Shown: in pieces, positions 1 through 13,245 of the stretch | How the letters are laid out: every line of letters starts with the position of its first letter | How positions within the stretch are numbered: the first letter of the stretch is position 1 | Source: Zasmidium citrigriseum | Taxonomy: Eukaryota > Ascomycota > Dothideomycetes > Mycosphaerellales > Mycosphaerellaceae | NCBI GenBank assembly: GCA_002786025.1 | Contig: NHNW01000029.1 | Span: 255,384 to 319,383, forward strand | Length of the DNA stretch: 64,000 bases | Direction of reading: 5' to 3' | Program-made: the position numbers and the translations under genes | Notes under the pieces: model-generated | What the model saw: only the letters and a program-made list of their open reading frames with translations | Databases searched by the model: none | What the model was told of the DNA's origin: nothing

Positions 1-501
1 TTGCCTTCTTTGATCTCTGTTTGGTGTTAGCTGTGGTCTGTTGGAGGGATTGATGGAGATACCGATTGCTTTCATGGTCGCCATGGTTGCTCGCTGGGAC
101 AATTGAGAGGTGATTGATTGGATTCTCGTAGTGCTTCTTGACAGAATGCGAAGCATAGATTGTTCGGACGTGATCCGAAAAGGTGGATTGGTAATGAGCA
201 GTGAAAGATGGACGAGATGGTGGGGTCGGCGGGGCACGATTGCATCAATCCTCGCTTTCGGTCTGCACAATGCAGGTACGCAGCACAAATCTCTTGCCCA
301 TTATGTGAGTAGAAGAACTTTTCTTTCGATTGTTCATTCACGAGAATGGGTCTAGAAGATTGATTAAAAGAGTAACTTTTTGCTCTTAACGAGAGTGGAT
401 TTAAATCATCGTAACAGCCATCCGAGCCTACCCTCCTGAACACCAACCATGCCAGTCTCCCAACTCCCAGCATTACAATCATCATAATCACGTTCAACCA
501 C
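1..501. other. intergenic, left edge
   Basis: Only short overlapping open frames without family resemblance are visible. I see no RNA gene or repeat. It probably holds the 3' flank of the phenolic acid decarboxylase gene. Confidence 0.5.
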
Positions 502-1062
502 TCAAAGCGTCCCCCACCCCTCCTCAATCCCCTCCAACTCCCCCCTCCCCCAAAACCTCTCGCACACAACAGCCTGCTCACTCAACAACTTCCTCTCAAC
601 CTGCGTTCCAATCCTCGCCAACCCCCTCCACCGTTCAAAATCCTCCTTATTCCTCTTATCCCCATGCGCTTCCTTGGGATTCTCCCAATGGCCCTTTGAA
701 AAGCCGAGCAGCGTCGTGATGGTCTGGTTCTTCATGTCGTAGACGAGACTGCAGATCGTGCCGGTTTCCTCGAGCCAGTTGCATTGCCAGACTTCGTGGG
801 GCCGGATGCATTGGTAGGTGGCTGTTTGGAAGTTTTTGCGGCCGACCATGGGGCCGCCGTGGATTGCGTAGACTATTCGGTTCTATGCAGGAGGTTAGTA
901 TTGAGTGAATAGGGTTGTTGGATGTGTTTGAAGACTGACCTGGGAGAAGAACCACATCTCGTATCGCCATTTCTCTGGATTGCCTTGTTCGTCTTGGGCG
1001 TCGTAGTCGTAGATGAGATGGAGGTCTTTGAGGTCTTGATCGAAAGTTGATGTGTCCGGCAT
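502..1062 (-). CDS. phenolic acid decarboxylase
   Basis: The enzyme would remove the carboxyl group of hydroxycinnamic acids such as p-coumaric or ferulic acid to give vinylphenols, without a cofactor, in the cytosol. Two exons (1062-940 and 882-502) give 167 residues, the usual family length. The intron has GTCAGT and TAG ends, and the join is in frame at Q41/N42. Family landmarks are visible: the paired tyrosines in LIYDYDA (Y18, Y20), HGGPMVGR with R56, and NWLEETGT with E79/E80. These match the active-site Tyr, Arg and Glu of bacterial PAD enzymes. The start is the first ATG that begins the conserved region; an ATG at 1126 lies upstream but would need another intron. The next gene upstream on the same strand is a 4-coumarate-CoA-ligase-like enzyme, which fits a shared role in plant phenolics. 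The substrate is inferred from the family. Confidence 0.9.
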
Positions 1063-1412
1063 GATCAAAGAAATGTGACTGATGAACGTTGTGAGCTTTC
1101 GACTTACCTTCTGTCCATTCCTGCAACGTCCCTATATAAATATTAGCAGTCTCGAGATATCATCATACCGTCACCACCATTGTATCACGGCTGTGAGACA
1201 CGGCTCTTGGTGTCAATCGCAATGGTGATGCCGAAGCCGAAAGAAACTTTGCATCGGCAGACGCTGGCGGTGGTTTTGCTCATGACGTCGTGTCTTCCGT
1301 TCCATGATGCGCCGTGAAGAATGTTCTCGCCAGAACAAAGATGAGTACAGTAGCAACTCCATCATGCAATTGCTCGCATCTTGCGGTCTTCGATTTCACC
1401 CAATACTCCTCA
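1063..1412. other. intergenic between two phenolic-acid genes
   Basis: About 350 bp between the start of the decarboxylase gene and the stop of the CoA-ligase gene, both on the minus strand. It should hold the decarboxylase promoter. A palindromic CATGACGTCGTG stretch near 1280 contains a TGACGTC bZIP/CRE-like core. I see nothing else. Confidence 0.4.
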
Positions 1413-3186
1413 TCACATATTCGCCCTCTCCTTCTTGACCCAGACCCCCTTCCGCCCTTGCTTCTGCTGATCCCTCAATATCCTCCTCAAAATCTTGCCA
1501 GACGCACTCTTCGGAATCGCCTCAATGAATTCGATCTCCTTCACGGCCTTATATCGCACCTTGTTATCCTTCACGTACTTCAACAGCTCCCTTCCGAGCT
1601 CCTGGCTCGGCTTGAAGTCCGGCTTCGGTTGTACATACGCCTTCGGTACTTCTCCTGAGTAGTCGTCCGGAACGCCCAGCACCGCGACGTCTTCGACCTT
1701 CGGATGGCCCAAGATCAGATCCTCGAGTTCAGCGGGGGCAACCCCGATGCCTCGGACTTTGATCAGCTCTTTGATTCGATCTAGGATCGTGATAATGCCG
1801 TTCTCGTCGATACTGCCTTGGTCTCCGGTGTGGAGATAGCCTTCTTCATCAAAGGTCTCTTTGGTAGCTTTCTCGTTGTTCAAATAGCCCATCACGACTT
1901 GAGGACCCTTCGCACAGATCTCGCCAGGCTCGCCAATGTCTGCCTCTGTTCCGTCTTCTTTCAGGATCTTAACCGTCGTACTCGCGCAGACAGTGCCGAC
2001 TGTATGTGCGTATTTGTAGTCGTAGAACCATGGCGGGTGTGCAGTAATACATGAACAGCTTTCGGTCATGCCATAACCCTGTTTGAAGCCTGTCTGTGGG
2101 AACTTCTTCTGCAGCAGTTGAAGGACTTCGTCACTCATCGGAGCAGCGCCAGACGAGAAGCGTTTGAGAAAGCTGAGATCGTACTTGTCGACGATAGGAT
2201 CCCGGATCATCCTGATCACAATCGGTGGTACCAGGAGCAGTTCTGGAATCTTGTATTCGACGACGGTGTTGAGCATCGCTTCCATGGTGAAGGCTGGCAG
2301 GAAGTAGACTTCAGCATTGATCAGGATCGGTAAATGAAGCACATGTACGAGACCGGTGATATGGAACGAAGGTAGGACGGCGAGGACGCGTTTGTGATCC
2401 GATGGAGTGATTTGCATGACCTGGAGACATTGAGCGATAACGTTCTGGTGGGCGATCATGACCTGGGAGCATCGTCAGTCAAAGTCTCTCACGCAATGTC
2501 ACTCGACTCACGGCCTTGGGAAGTCCAGTCGTCCCCGACGAAAACGACAAGAACCCGCAAACATCAAAGTTCGTCTTGCCCTTCGGAATCTTGAAATACG
2601 GAACCGGCTCGCCCAGCTTCCTACCCTCCTCAATCAACGTCTTGATGTTCTTGAACCCATCCATCTCACCCTCAAGCAGAAAGATATTCTCCCTCTTCAC
2701 GCCCGCCTTCTCAGCAGACTTGATAGCAACCTCCATACTATCCTTATGGGTCATGAGGAACTTGGCATCCGCCTTCTGCAAAGCGTAGGACATCTCTTCA
2801 ACGTTGTACGCCGGCGAAGCTCCACTGACTTTTCCACCCACGCGCAGGGTTGCGTGCATGGCCACCGGGTACCAGACCGTGTTGGCGGAGAAGAGCGAGA
2901 CGGTCTCTCCTTCTTTGAGGCCATATTTCTTCACGAAAGCTGTTGAGAGATACGTAGCGGCCTCCTTGACTTGACGCCAATTGAGGCGCTCTTTCGTGAT
3001 CGCATCAGTGAAACCACCAAGCTCTTTCTCAGGGAACCGTAGGAGGGGGGAGTAGGTCGGGTGTTCGAAGAGCCATTCCCAGGTCGTGATGTCGCGTGGG
3101 ACTGCTCACAATTAGCTCCATGCAATTCGATCGGTGAAGTTGTACCTACGAAGGATATCCGGCTGCAAGCTCTGGAATTTGGGCAT
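1413..3186 (-). CDS. 4-coumarate-CoA ligase-like acyl-CoA synthetase
   Basis: A member of the AMP-binding (ANL) family that would activate an aromatic or other carboxylic acid to its CoA ester through an acyl-adenylate. Three exons (3186-3150, 3101-2512, 2462-1413) give 558 residues, normal for the family. Motifs in order: the P-loop-like SSGTTGLPK at about 200-208, YGMTES at 339-344, TGD at 421-423, and the C-terminal KSASGKILRR with the catalytic Lys at about 532. Intron 2 falls just after the P-loop motif. The C-terminus ends in ANM, so there is no SKL-type peroxisomal signal, unlike many plant-type fungal 4CL proteins. It lies 350 bp upstream of the phenolic acid decarboxylase on the same strand, suggesting hydroxycinnamate activation, but the exact acid cannot be read from the sequence. 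The short first exon (12 codons) is the least certain part. Confidence 0.88.
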
Positions 3187-3641
3187 GTTGAGTTACGGGG
3201 TAGGAGAGAGCACGTGGACGAGAGTTGGAGTCGGGAGAGACTGAATACAGCAATAGAGATGAAAGACGACTTACCTTCTTACCGAGATGGATCGATACCC
3301 CTACACGACGCTCGCGAGTCGAATCCCGAGGGAGAGGTGCATGCCGTGTGAGGAGGCGTTGATGGCTGCAGCTGGGAGGTTGGACTTCGTGCGGGGATTG
3401 AGTTGTGGAGTGCGGAGCAGGCATCTTAAGTAAATTCTTAATCAAATTGCACCCGGCCCAACCGGCCGTGGGAAAAGTTGGCCGCGGCCTAGCGGCGCTG
3501 TCTGAGGAAGGTCCATCGAGACGCTAACGAAAAATGTGAGGTGAATGTACTGACGCTCTCACATATTACACTCTAATGTCTCTCCCTGATCAAGATGCTT
3601 CTCAACCAGATCCCAACCCCCCACCACTCAGGAACCGCTCT
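3187..3641. other. intergenic, promoter of the CoA-ligase gene
   Basis: About 455 bp upstream of the CoA-ligase start and downstream of the F-box gene. It has GC-rich and palindromic patches around 3450-3500 (CCGGCCCAACCGGCCG). No gene or RNA is seen. Confidence 0.4.
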
Positions 3642-4759
3642 TCAAGAAATCTCAACCTGCTGCAACCAAACGCCCCTCAACTCCCTATCTCCATCCCACC
3701 CCTTCGCCTCCACCTGCTCACGCTCGCGGCTCATCAAGTAAGCCAGAAGCTCCACATACCCCACCGCGAGCATATGATCCCCCTTCGCCCCAGCCGTTCT
3801 CGGCAGACACCCCGTCATCTGCTCGCCCTCGTCGAGCACCCCTCCCCTGAATACTTCAGGCTTGTCAAGATCCCTCGCCACATCACGCATGAGAGCCTGC
3901 TGAACATGCAGTGGGAGTTTTTCGCAGCAGATCCGGTCCCTAACCAAGGTGGCGTTCAGGATGGCGCAGGCCGTTTGTCTGTTGTGACCCGGACCGAGCA
4001 CGTGGGCATTGGTGATGGTAACTGGAGCTGATAGGTCGAGGTTGGAGACGTTGTTCCAGGCGTTGATCAGGACGGGGATCTGGAACGTGAGCTTTTTCAG
4101 AGCCTCCGGGGTGAGCCATTGCCCCTTGCGCGGCTTGTGAAGCGCAGCTTGGGAGACGAGCTCATAGTTTGCGAAGCTGGTGCAACGCCACTTGGCGAGG
4201 CCTTCGAGACCGAAAGCTCGAAGAGCCCTGGCGAGGCCATCATGGCGCACTCGGGCGTTGTTGGTGAAGAAAGGCTCCACGTCGATGGCGAGGGTCTGCA
4301 GGCGTGGGGCGTGCAGGAGGACCTTGCGGGGGAAGCCTCTCGCTCTGCACTTGTTGGTGAAGATCGACTCGGCTGGGTCTCTCTCTGTTTGAACGTCAGT
4401 CCAGGGCCCTGCGATTGAGTCAATGGGTTTTGAGACGTACCATAGATGCGGAGATGACGCATCTTCTCTACCATGTGTGGGTCCAGTCTAAGGAGCTCCT
4501 CCGTCTCAAGGGAAGTGAGCGTGAAGCTGCAGAGCCACAGCATGCGGTCAAGCATCACATCACGCAGACGATTGTTGACACCAAGAAGGCTGAGACCAAC
4601 TTCCTCAGTGTCCTGGATCGACTTGTTGCGAGTGGTAAGGCGCCTACCCGGCGCAAAGTCGTTGAGCACATTCTCAGCGATGTGAAGCAGGAGTTCGTTG
4701 GGCAGATCCAAAAGAGAGGTCTTCATCTTCGACTTGGTGTCTCGATTGATAGAAGCCAT
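3642..4759 (-). CDS. F-box domain protein
   Basis: Probable substrate adaptor of an SCF ubiquitin ligase. Two exons (4759-4441 and 4384-3642) give 353 residues; the intron has GTACGT and CAG ends. An F-box is recognisable near the N-terminus (about residues 15-55), starting with SLLDLPNELLLHIAENVL and continuing with SLLGVNNRLRDVMLDRMLW. The rest shows no recognised repeat such as WD40 or LRR, so the substrate is unknown. Such single-copy fungal F-box proteins are common and diverge quickly. Confidence 0.75.
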
Positions 4760-5684
4760 GATTTTGCTGCTAGATGAGCTGACTTGGTCGGTTGGTCGGT
4801 GTCGAATGCTCGAGGGAAGAGAGTCAAGATTAGTGTAAATGTGGATGTGAGATTTGGAGGCCGAGGCGGGCGCAGAGATGGGTTTTATCCAAGTATAGAT
4901 CTTTTCCCCCCAGGAAAGTCCCTAATTTTTTAAACAAGTAGGCGTCAAGAGATGGTGCGGCTAAGCCTCACAGTCTGTCCCAAAATACTGGCCCGGTGAA
5001 GCTGGTCAGCAGAGTGAATGCAAATTCCCAGAACATTGCGATTTTCTTTCGCTCACTTCCGAGCAAAGTTCAGTTGATTTTCAATCTCCATTTTTTACCT
5101 ATCGTATTATAGTGCTGCAGGCTCACTTGATGATGGGTGATTGGAGATTCGAAGAAGGCCTCTTGGCGTTCACATGTCGGATACAAGACCCTGACAGGCC
5201 AAAACTGTAAAGCTAGTCAGCAAACTTCGAATTCAAATTTGAGTTGTACTCTACCAGAAATTTGGTACCACCAATCCTGCACATCTGGTTGGTCCTCTTG
5301 GCTGCAGTTTGCTTGTCCTGTTGCTTGTCTCTGTCGTGATACGACCAGGCTACCGCGCTCGAAAAGATTTGAAAATATCCTCATCGCTCAGATCATGATG
5401 TCGATAATTTGAATATGAATACAATCGCCATAAGCATGTGAAAAGCGCGTGGATGCTCATGTCTAAATGCTCCTCTTCGCGCCGTCGTTTTGCTTGGTAT
5501 TCCACGCTCCCGCGTCTATCGCTGAACTGCAAGGAAAATGCGCCGCTTTTCGATGGAAAAGCTCCGCGCTGAGGGTTTGTCGTCCACTCACGACCTCTAT
5601 CCTGATCTTACACCATCTATCCTCGAAGCCCTGCGGCTTGCCCTTCTTTGCTCTTGCGGATGGTTCCCTGGCTGTGTTGTCCGT
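4760..5684. other. intergenic, nothing recognised
   Basis: About 925 bp between the start of the F-box gene and the stop of the transporter gene. It is richer in A/T than its neighbours, with short overlapping frames only. No tRNA-like box pair or repeat was found by eye. Confidence 0.4.
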
Positions 5685-6999
5685 CTACTGCCCACCGGTC
5701 TTGCCAGCCCACGCTTTCCACTGGTCCTGAGCAACCCTGCTTGGGTCGTATTCTGAAGGAACGTATCCAGTCTGCGAGACACCGCCGAGCAGCAAGACCA
5801 AGGTGACGATGACCAGACCAAAGACGATCAGCTTCTTGAGGGCAGGATGACGGACACCGTAGTCAGTCCAACCGCGCTGCATTTGGCCAAAGTGTTCCTT
5901 GAGCTTGTCCGAACCGAGCTTGTAGTAGACGAGACCGGCGAGAGCGATGGAGTAACCGAAGGCTTGGATGCCGGAGACAGGGTCGCGGAAGATGACCATG
6001 GAGGCACCGACGAGGAGAATGTCCTTCAGGACACCGGAGAGGGTCATGACAAGGGAGGAAGTCTTGCCGATCTAAAGGATCAATGTCAGTGTTGTCCATA
6101 TTGCCAATATTCGAATCTTTCTTACCAAGAACACCACTGAAACGTTCAGCAAGAAGGCGATCATCGCGTTGGAGATCAAGGTGAAGTAGCCAACGTTCTG
6201 GATGTCCGCAAGAGTCATCTTCGGTACTTCCACGACCAGCGCAGTGAGACCGTTCATGACCGCACACGCAGGAGCAAAGTAGTAGAGCGAGACAAGAGGG
6301 TCCATCTTGAACTCGGCGCTGGAGAGCAGACGCTGCACCATGACCAGACGAGTAGCCTCAAAGACAATACCACCGACCTGGTAGAGGAAGCCGGTCATGT
6401 TGAACTGGATCTCTCCATAGGAGGCGATGATGACACCAACAACGATGAAGGAGACATTGCCGAGAGTCTTCAACGATGGAGGAGCGACACCGAAGATCCA
6501 TGAAGCGATAAGGACCGCAACAGGTGTGGTCGCCTATGTTTTGTCAGTATATCCATTTCTACAGTGCCATGCTCTTCTTTCGTACCTTCAACATCTGGAT
6601 GAACGAGACAGACAGGTACATGTATGTCAGGTTGCCGCAGATCAAGCTCAGCGAGAACATGAGACCGATTGGCAGAATGGCCCTGACATAGACCTTCCCA
6701 GTCATTGGGACCTTCTTTCGCGAATCAAGCATATTGGTGCAGCGGGCCAAGATCTGGGTCATGAGCGTCGCAAAGGCCAAGTGCCATGTTGTGAGGACGA
6801 TGGGGTAGTGGAACTTTGCGGTGTCGAGGATCCATTTGTTGAAGATGATAACGCTGGAGGACAGCGATATCCAGGTTGCGATGTAGAAGGCGGGGTGGAG
6901 CGATGCCTTGGGTGGTTCGGGCTTCTCGGTGGTGGGCAGAACGGGCTCTTGCGGCGACGAGCGCTCTTGCTCGCCGGACTGTCTCTCCTTCTCGCTCAT
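5685..6999 (-). CDS. DUF250/triose-phosphate-type (SLC35-like) transporter
   Basis: A multi-pass membrane carrier of the drug/metabolite transporter superfamily; relatives carry nucleotide sugars or phosphorylated sugars across Golgi, ER or other internal membranes. Three exons (6999-6586, 6533-6126, 6071-5685) give 402 residues, all joined in phase 0. After a polar N-terminus rich in Glu and Pro (about 35 residues) come roughly ten hydrophobic segments. Typical signatures are FIFNKWIL-like SSVIIFNKWILD in the first helix, SFIQMLKATTPV across the first splice junction, and FKDILLV-like GVLKDILLVGASMVIFRDP late in the protein. A C-terminal membrane span (IVFGLVIVTLVLLLGG) is followed by a short tail. 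The substrate cannot be assigned. Confidence 0.88.
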
Positions 7000-7925
7000 C
7001 GTGTCGGCGTGTGTGTATCGAGGGGGAAGTGGTGTCGAGTCGGCGGGCGATGCGGATTAGAGAGGCGACTGGCGCGCGGGCGGGTCTAGATCAAAAGGAG
7101 AGGATTACAAGAGTGGTACAAAGCGGGCGACAGCAAGGAAGAAAAGAGAGTGGAATGCGAAAGGCGCAGCGCGTGAGTGGAGGATGTGGTGAGGTGAGAA
7201 GGCCAAAAGCAGGCTCACGACCCCTTGCCTAGCGGTGGTAAGAGTCGGATTGCGTAAGGTGGGTAGCGCCGAAAGACGAGCAGCTCCAGAAATTCCCAGC
7301 CGTCTCAACACGTTCTTCGCATTTGTGTTGAAGTTCGGCGTGATCTAACAGACCTGGCTGATTTGATGACTATTTGGCTATTTCGCCCTGTCAGCCGTCG
7401 GGAGGGCCGCGCTGTTACTTCGTGTCACCACCGCCCTGCATGCAACCAAATCCAATCCTGTCCGTTACAGTCCGTATCTTGAATGCAGCTGTATATAGTC
7501 GCGCAGGCGAGCGAATCAACGCCCAGATCCGCCATCCTGCGGCGTGCTGAGGCAAACACTGCCTGATGCAGCGGGCGCTGTTTCTCCTGAGCGGACGATC
7601 GATGGGAGCCGCGCAATGCAATCAAACGGCCACAGGCATGGCAGTGATGTGCTCGATGGCGGACGGTGTTAGTGGTATTGTCTCGAGGGCCACCGAAAAT
7701 CATCCTGCGTTTCTCCTTAACACAGTGTCGTCGTCATTGGTCGTTTCAGGCACGGGCTAGGAGAGCGGCAGGGTCCTCTGTAACTGGGGCAAGATTTGGT
7801 GGGACAAAATGCGGTCTGCCTTATACGCCGCCAACACCACCTCTCCTTTCTCCATAACAACAACACCCTCTCCCTCGTAGACTCCCACTCGCTGTCACCG
7901 CCAATCTCGCAGCACCATCGCAACC
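7000..7925. other. divergent promoter region
   Basis: About 925 bp between the divergently read transporter and UDP-galactopyranose mutase genes. It should hold both promoters and 5' leaders; a pyrimidine-rich leader with CTCTCC and CCTCTC runs precedes the mutase start. No further gene is seen. Confidence 0.4.
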
Positions 7926-9756
<1,831 letters not shown>

Positions 9757-10890
9757 TTGATGATCGGGCAAGAGTTGGGAGTTTGGTCAGATAAGCGTGT
9801 GAGGACAGGGATGCATGATATACCATACAGGAGTTTCTGCTTGAAAGCCTTCGTTCTTGGCGCATGAGCGAAGTGGAAACTGCGTTCTGGATCTGGCTGG
9901 CATAGAAGAGGTAGAAAAGCTACTGTATGTCTCAGGCACAGGCCATAGACGTAGAAAAACGATCAGCTTTAGTTGATGGCACAAGCCCTTTCCCCTTTCC
10001 TATTACTGACCATGGCAGACGGCTGACCAGTGAAAGCTCTCAGTACGTGTACCTCTTCATTCTTCTGCAGATGCGCCTGAAAAGGCTTCACCCTCAGGGC
10101 AACTGAATACGGTCGAACGCATCTTCGCTGGACCGCCCAGTCTCAACGTCCCAACGACACGACCTGGAGATATGGCGACTCCTCGATATATCTCCATATC
10201 AAGCACGCCGGATGAAGAAACTGACATGGCTCATCTACTAGCCTCGAGCAGCAAAGATCGACTACAAGCGAGGCCATGGCCGATGGAAAGTGAGGTGAAC
10301 AGTCTCGTCGACGGTGGCGACACGAGTCAACATTGACTACAACCCACAGTAGCTCTTGAGATCCCCAGCACAAGACCATGAATGATCAACCGGCTGGACC
10401 TCCTTGCTGTTCCCACCTGGCAAGCAGCAACCTTGCCATCGCCAGCTTCGTCACGTCAATGATGGCTTCACCTGGGAATTGGGCGTGACCTGTCAACTCG
10501 TCATCATCGATTCCCTACTCAGCATCATGAAGATCTGTCTGAGCTACATCTTGCCCTTTTCCTTTCCCTGGAAGCACGGCCCGGAACATCTACGCAGCGG
10601 AACTTAGAGGCGTTGTTGAGGATCTCGCGTCGTTGGTGGAGTATGGAGGGTCGTGCTGGTGTTGCTCGCTTTTTTGCCGTTAGGTTTCAGCGCTAGGTAT
10701 AAGTTATTCGTTGGTGGAATGGCGGTCGTTGAGGTTCAGAAAGGAGATGAGCTGTACGCGCCGCTGGGAACACAACTCTCTACCACGCCTAGGAACATGA
10801 TAGTAATATCACAAGGATGCGCATCCATCTCACCACGCCTCCAGCCGAAGAGAAGGTGGGCGAGGGCCGGCCGTTGCTCCACAGCGATCT
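9757..10890. other. intergenic, nothing recognised
   Basis: About 1.1 kb downstream of the mutase gene. Short frames on both strands are not supported by composition or homology. No RNA gene was recognised. Confidence 0.4.
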
Positions 10891-11203
10891 TCATTGTCTC
10901 TTTTCTTGCACTTCGTTGTCCTTGTTCCTCGCATACGCTCCATGTCGCATTGCACAGTAGTAGCCGCCGAGGCCCAGAAACAGAATGCAGAGAATAGCCA
11001 CTTCGAAATAGACATGCGGTGGTAGGAGGTCGAGGGCGCCGAAGTGGCCATAGTCGCCGCAACAGTTCGCAAGCCAGACGTTGATGCTGCACCAGTGGTC
11101 GCCCTATAGCCATTATTAGTAGAAAGTGCAAACCAGAACAATTGTGGTGCGGAACCCATAGATTGCCGGTCGAGGCGTCATGAAATTTGATAGTGGCAGC
11201 CAG
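10891..11203 (-). pseudogene. possible small membrane-protein exons or gene relic
   Basis: Two frame-compatible blocks look coding. Block 1 (11203-11156) follows a TAG acceptor and reads LAATIKFHDASTGNLW. Block 2 (11103-10891) follows a textbook branch site and acceptor (TACTAAT...TATAG). It encodes 70 residues beginning GDHWCSINVWLANCCGDYGH, then a hydrophobic span (VAILCILFLGLGGYYC), then a basic tail and a stop. The proposed donor between them (GTTCCG) is weak. No convincing start codon was found upstream: the nearest ATG reads into a stop within four codons. The acceptor-proximal part of block 1 is duplicated 158 bp away. It could be a small secreted or membrane protein with a missed 5' exon, or a decayed gene. 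I do not recognise the family. Confidence 0.25.
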
Positions 11204-11375
11204 CTACAAGGCCATGTCGAGCTTTATTGGATCTACCAAAGCGGTGGGATGTGCCCGGATAGATCGAATTGCTGCCGCTTGACAAGGTGTTAATGGGATG
11301 TCGCTTTGTTGTTGATGTTTGTCGGGCTGTTGGCGGTGATAAGCTTGATAGTAGCAGCCAGCTAGAAGGCCATGT
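11186..11375. repeat. imperfect 32-bp direct repeat, two copies
   Basis: Positions 11186-11217 and 11344-11375 share 29 of 32 bases, with a start-to-start distance of 158 bp. Read on the minus strand each copy contains ACATGGCCTT, then TAG, then CTGGCTGC. That is, each carries an ATG and, a few bases later, the acceptor-like TAG used for the possible exon above. It is a local duplication, not a recognised transposon. Confidence 0.55.
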
Positions 11376-12537
11376 TGTGGAGTTGCTGCGAGATGATGGT
11401 GGATTGATTGGGTTGATGCCGCTTGTAGATCTGCGGATGGATTGGTGAATTTTGGTTGATGCTGTGGGCGCTGTCGAGTGTTGTTGGAAGGGAGAAAGGC
11501 AGAAGCAGGTAGGTAGCCAACGATGAGAGGAAAGCAGCGACGAAAACCCGAGGAGAGTGGGAAGACAAAGAGTAATCAGGTAGGCAAAGAGGCAGGCATC
11601 TGCAGTAAGAGACAGGAAGGGAAGCGGTAGGAAAACAGTGACGGAAGCAGTGGGAACAGGAGCACGCGAAGTTCAAAGGGCAAGATGTAGGACTTAAGCC
11701 TAAAGAGATGAGGCAAGCGATAAGCTAAAGAGGTTGATCGTAAAAGAGAAGTTCAAGTAGAAGAGAGGCGCTGGCAATCGGGCCAGAGAAGTAGAGCAGG
11801 CTGCTAAGGAAGAAGCCAAGGTGTCTAAAGTTGACGGACCTCATGCTGCATATGCATATCGACGGAGGACTGGAAGCTTTGCATGCCTGTCGTTCATGGT
11901 AGCCGTACCGTTCCTGAGGAGTTGTGCTGCTTGTGCCAGGGAAAGTCGAGGAGAATGCTTGGAGCGTTCAACCATTTGAGTCGAACAATGCATCTCTCAA
12001 GCGGCCTGTTGAATCGCGTTTCCGGTTTGAATGGAGAGGCTTCTGTCGGTCCATACTCACGTCGTTAATGAGCTCGATCGATGAGAAGGGAACAAGAAAG
12101 AAGAAAGGGAAGAAAGGAACAAGCCTTCCCGCCAAGAGCCGTTGAAGCTTGATCTTGGACCCCTGAACGATCCTTGCAGATGAATAACTTCACACCTCAA
12201 CAAATCTTTGCTCTCTCTCTCCACCAACATAATCCTCTACCGCCATAGAGATGACCATTGTATCACAAGGACAGTGCATTTCGTCCTTAAAGCAACCAAT
12301 CGCCTCTCCCTCGCCCACGCCGGCGATGATATTCATTGGCATCACGTCATCCAACACGAGCTCTAGACTGGTGCCAATCCCCTCCCTGCATGACACCAAA
12401 TTCGCTCGCATGCACTACACGTGTTTAGACCGCTGATAGCAATTAGTGCAGAAAGCGAGCCAGGTTTGTATCTCTCTCACTTCACCTCTCAACAAGCAAC
12501 ATCCACCACAATCATCCACAACCGATCTATCGACATA
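11376..12537. other. intergenic, nothing recognised
   Basis: About 1.2 kb upstream of the WW-domain gene, including purine-rich tracts near 11480-11840 and 12080-12120. The final 130 bp are pyrimidine-rich and look like the 5' leader of the next gene. Confidence 0.4.
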
Positions 12538-13245
12538 ATGTCCTACTACAACGAATACCAAAGCGGCGGTCCACCCCCACCACCCCAAGTCCCGCCCCCC
12601 TGGATCGCCGAATGGGAGCCCCGCGAAAACCGCTACATCTTCGTCAACCGCCAGACCGGCGAACGCCAATGGAACTTTCCCCAGCAACAATATGGCGGAA
12701 ATCCAGGCTACGACGGCGGCTATGGTGGTGGTTCATACGGCGGACCTGGCCCAGCCAACTACGGCGACCCACGCACCTACGAGCAAGAACCTCAGCGGGA
12801 AGAGAAAAAGGGTCATGGCTGGATGGGCGCGGCCCTTGGAGCCGCTGCTGGTCTCGCTGGTGGAGCGTTTTTGATGCATGAGGGGCATGAGATTAAGGAA
12901 GACTATGAAGAGGATGAATACAGGGTCGATCAATGGGGCAACCGTGTGGAGAACAATGTCGAGGAGTTTCCTGAGAATGCCGCTGAGTGGACAGGCAGGA
13001 AAGTCGGCGAGGTAGAAGATATACCCCAAGACGTCGAGCAAGGGTTCGATAGGTTTGGAAATCGCGTTGAGCAAGGGTGGGACAATGCGGTGGATGATGT
13101 AGAGGACGCGCCAGAAAACGTTGCGAACTGGGCGGGCGAGAAGGTGGGCGATGTAGAGAGATATGGAGACGACGTTGAGCGGTATGGGGACCGAATCGAT
13201 GATGCTTACGATGAGGGCAGAGACGAGGGGAGATACGATGATTGA
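12538..13245 (+). CDS. WW-domain protein with glycine-rich linker and acidic repeats
   Basis: One exon, 235 residues. A proline-rich start (residues 11-21) leads into a WW domain at about 20-49, with the two signature tryptophans W22 and W45 and the closing P48; WW domains bind proline-rich partners. Then follow a Gly/Tyr-rich linker (52-78), a charged stretch, and a glycine-zipper-like segment GWMGAALGAAAGLAGGAFLM (94-113) that could insert in or pack against membrane. The C-terminal half consists of two acidic repeats of about 40 residues (130-169 and 170-208), each with FGNRVE- or WGNRVE-like and PENxAxWxGxKVGxVE motifs, ending in Arg/Asp-rich RYGD units. The start is the ATG after a pyrimidine-rich leader; upstream in-frame ATGs precede an unlikely leader peptide. 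The function is unknown, though the layout suggests an adaptor tied to membranes. Confidence 0.8.
   Translation: MSYYNEYQSGGPPPPPQVPPPWIAEWEPRENRYIFVNRQTGERQWNFPQQQYGGNPGYDGGYGGGSYGGPGPANYGDPRTYEQEPQREEKKGHGWMGAALGAAAGLAGGAFLMHEGHEIKEDYEEDEYRVDQWGNRVENNVEEFPENAAEWTGRKVGEVEDIPQDVEQGFDRFGNRVEQGWDNAVDDVEDAPENVANWAGEKVGDVERYGDDVERYGDRIDDAYDEGRDEGRYDD

Noticed and set aside
9757..12537. Transposable element in the gene-poor stretch
   Set aside because: No terminal repeats, transposase or reverse-transcriptase fragments, or A/T-rich mutation signature were visible; only a 32-bp duplicate.
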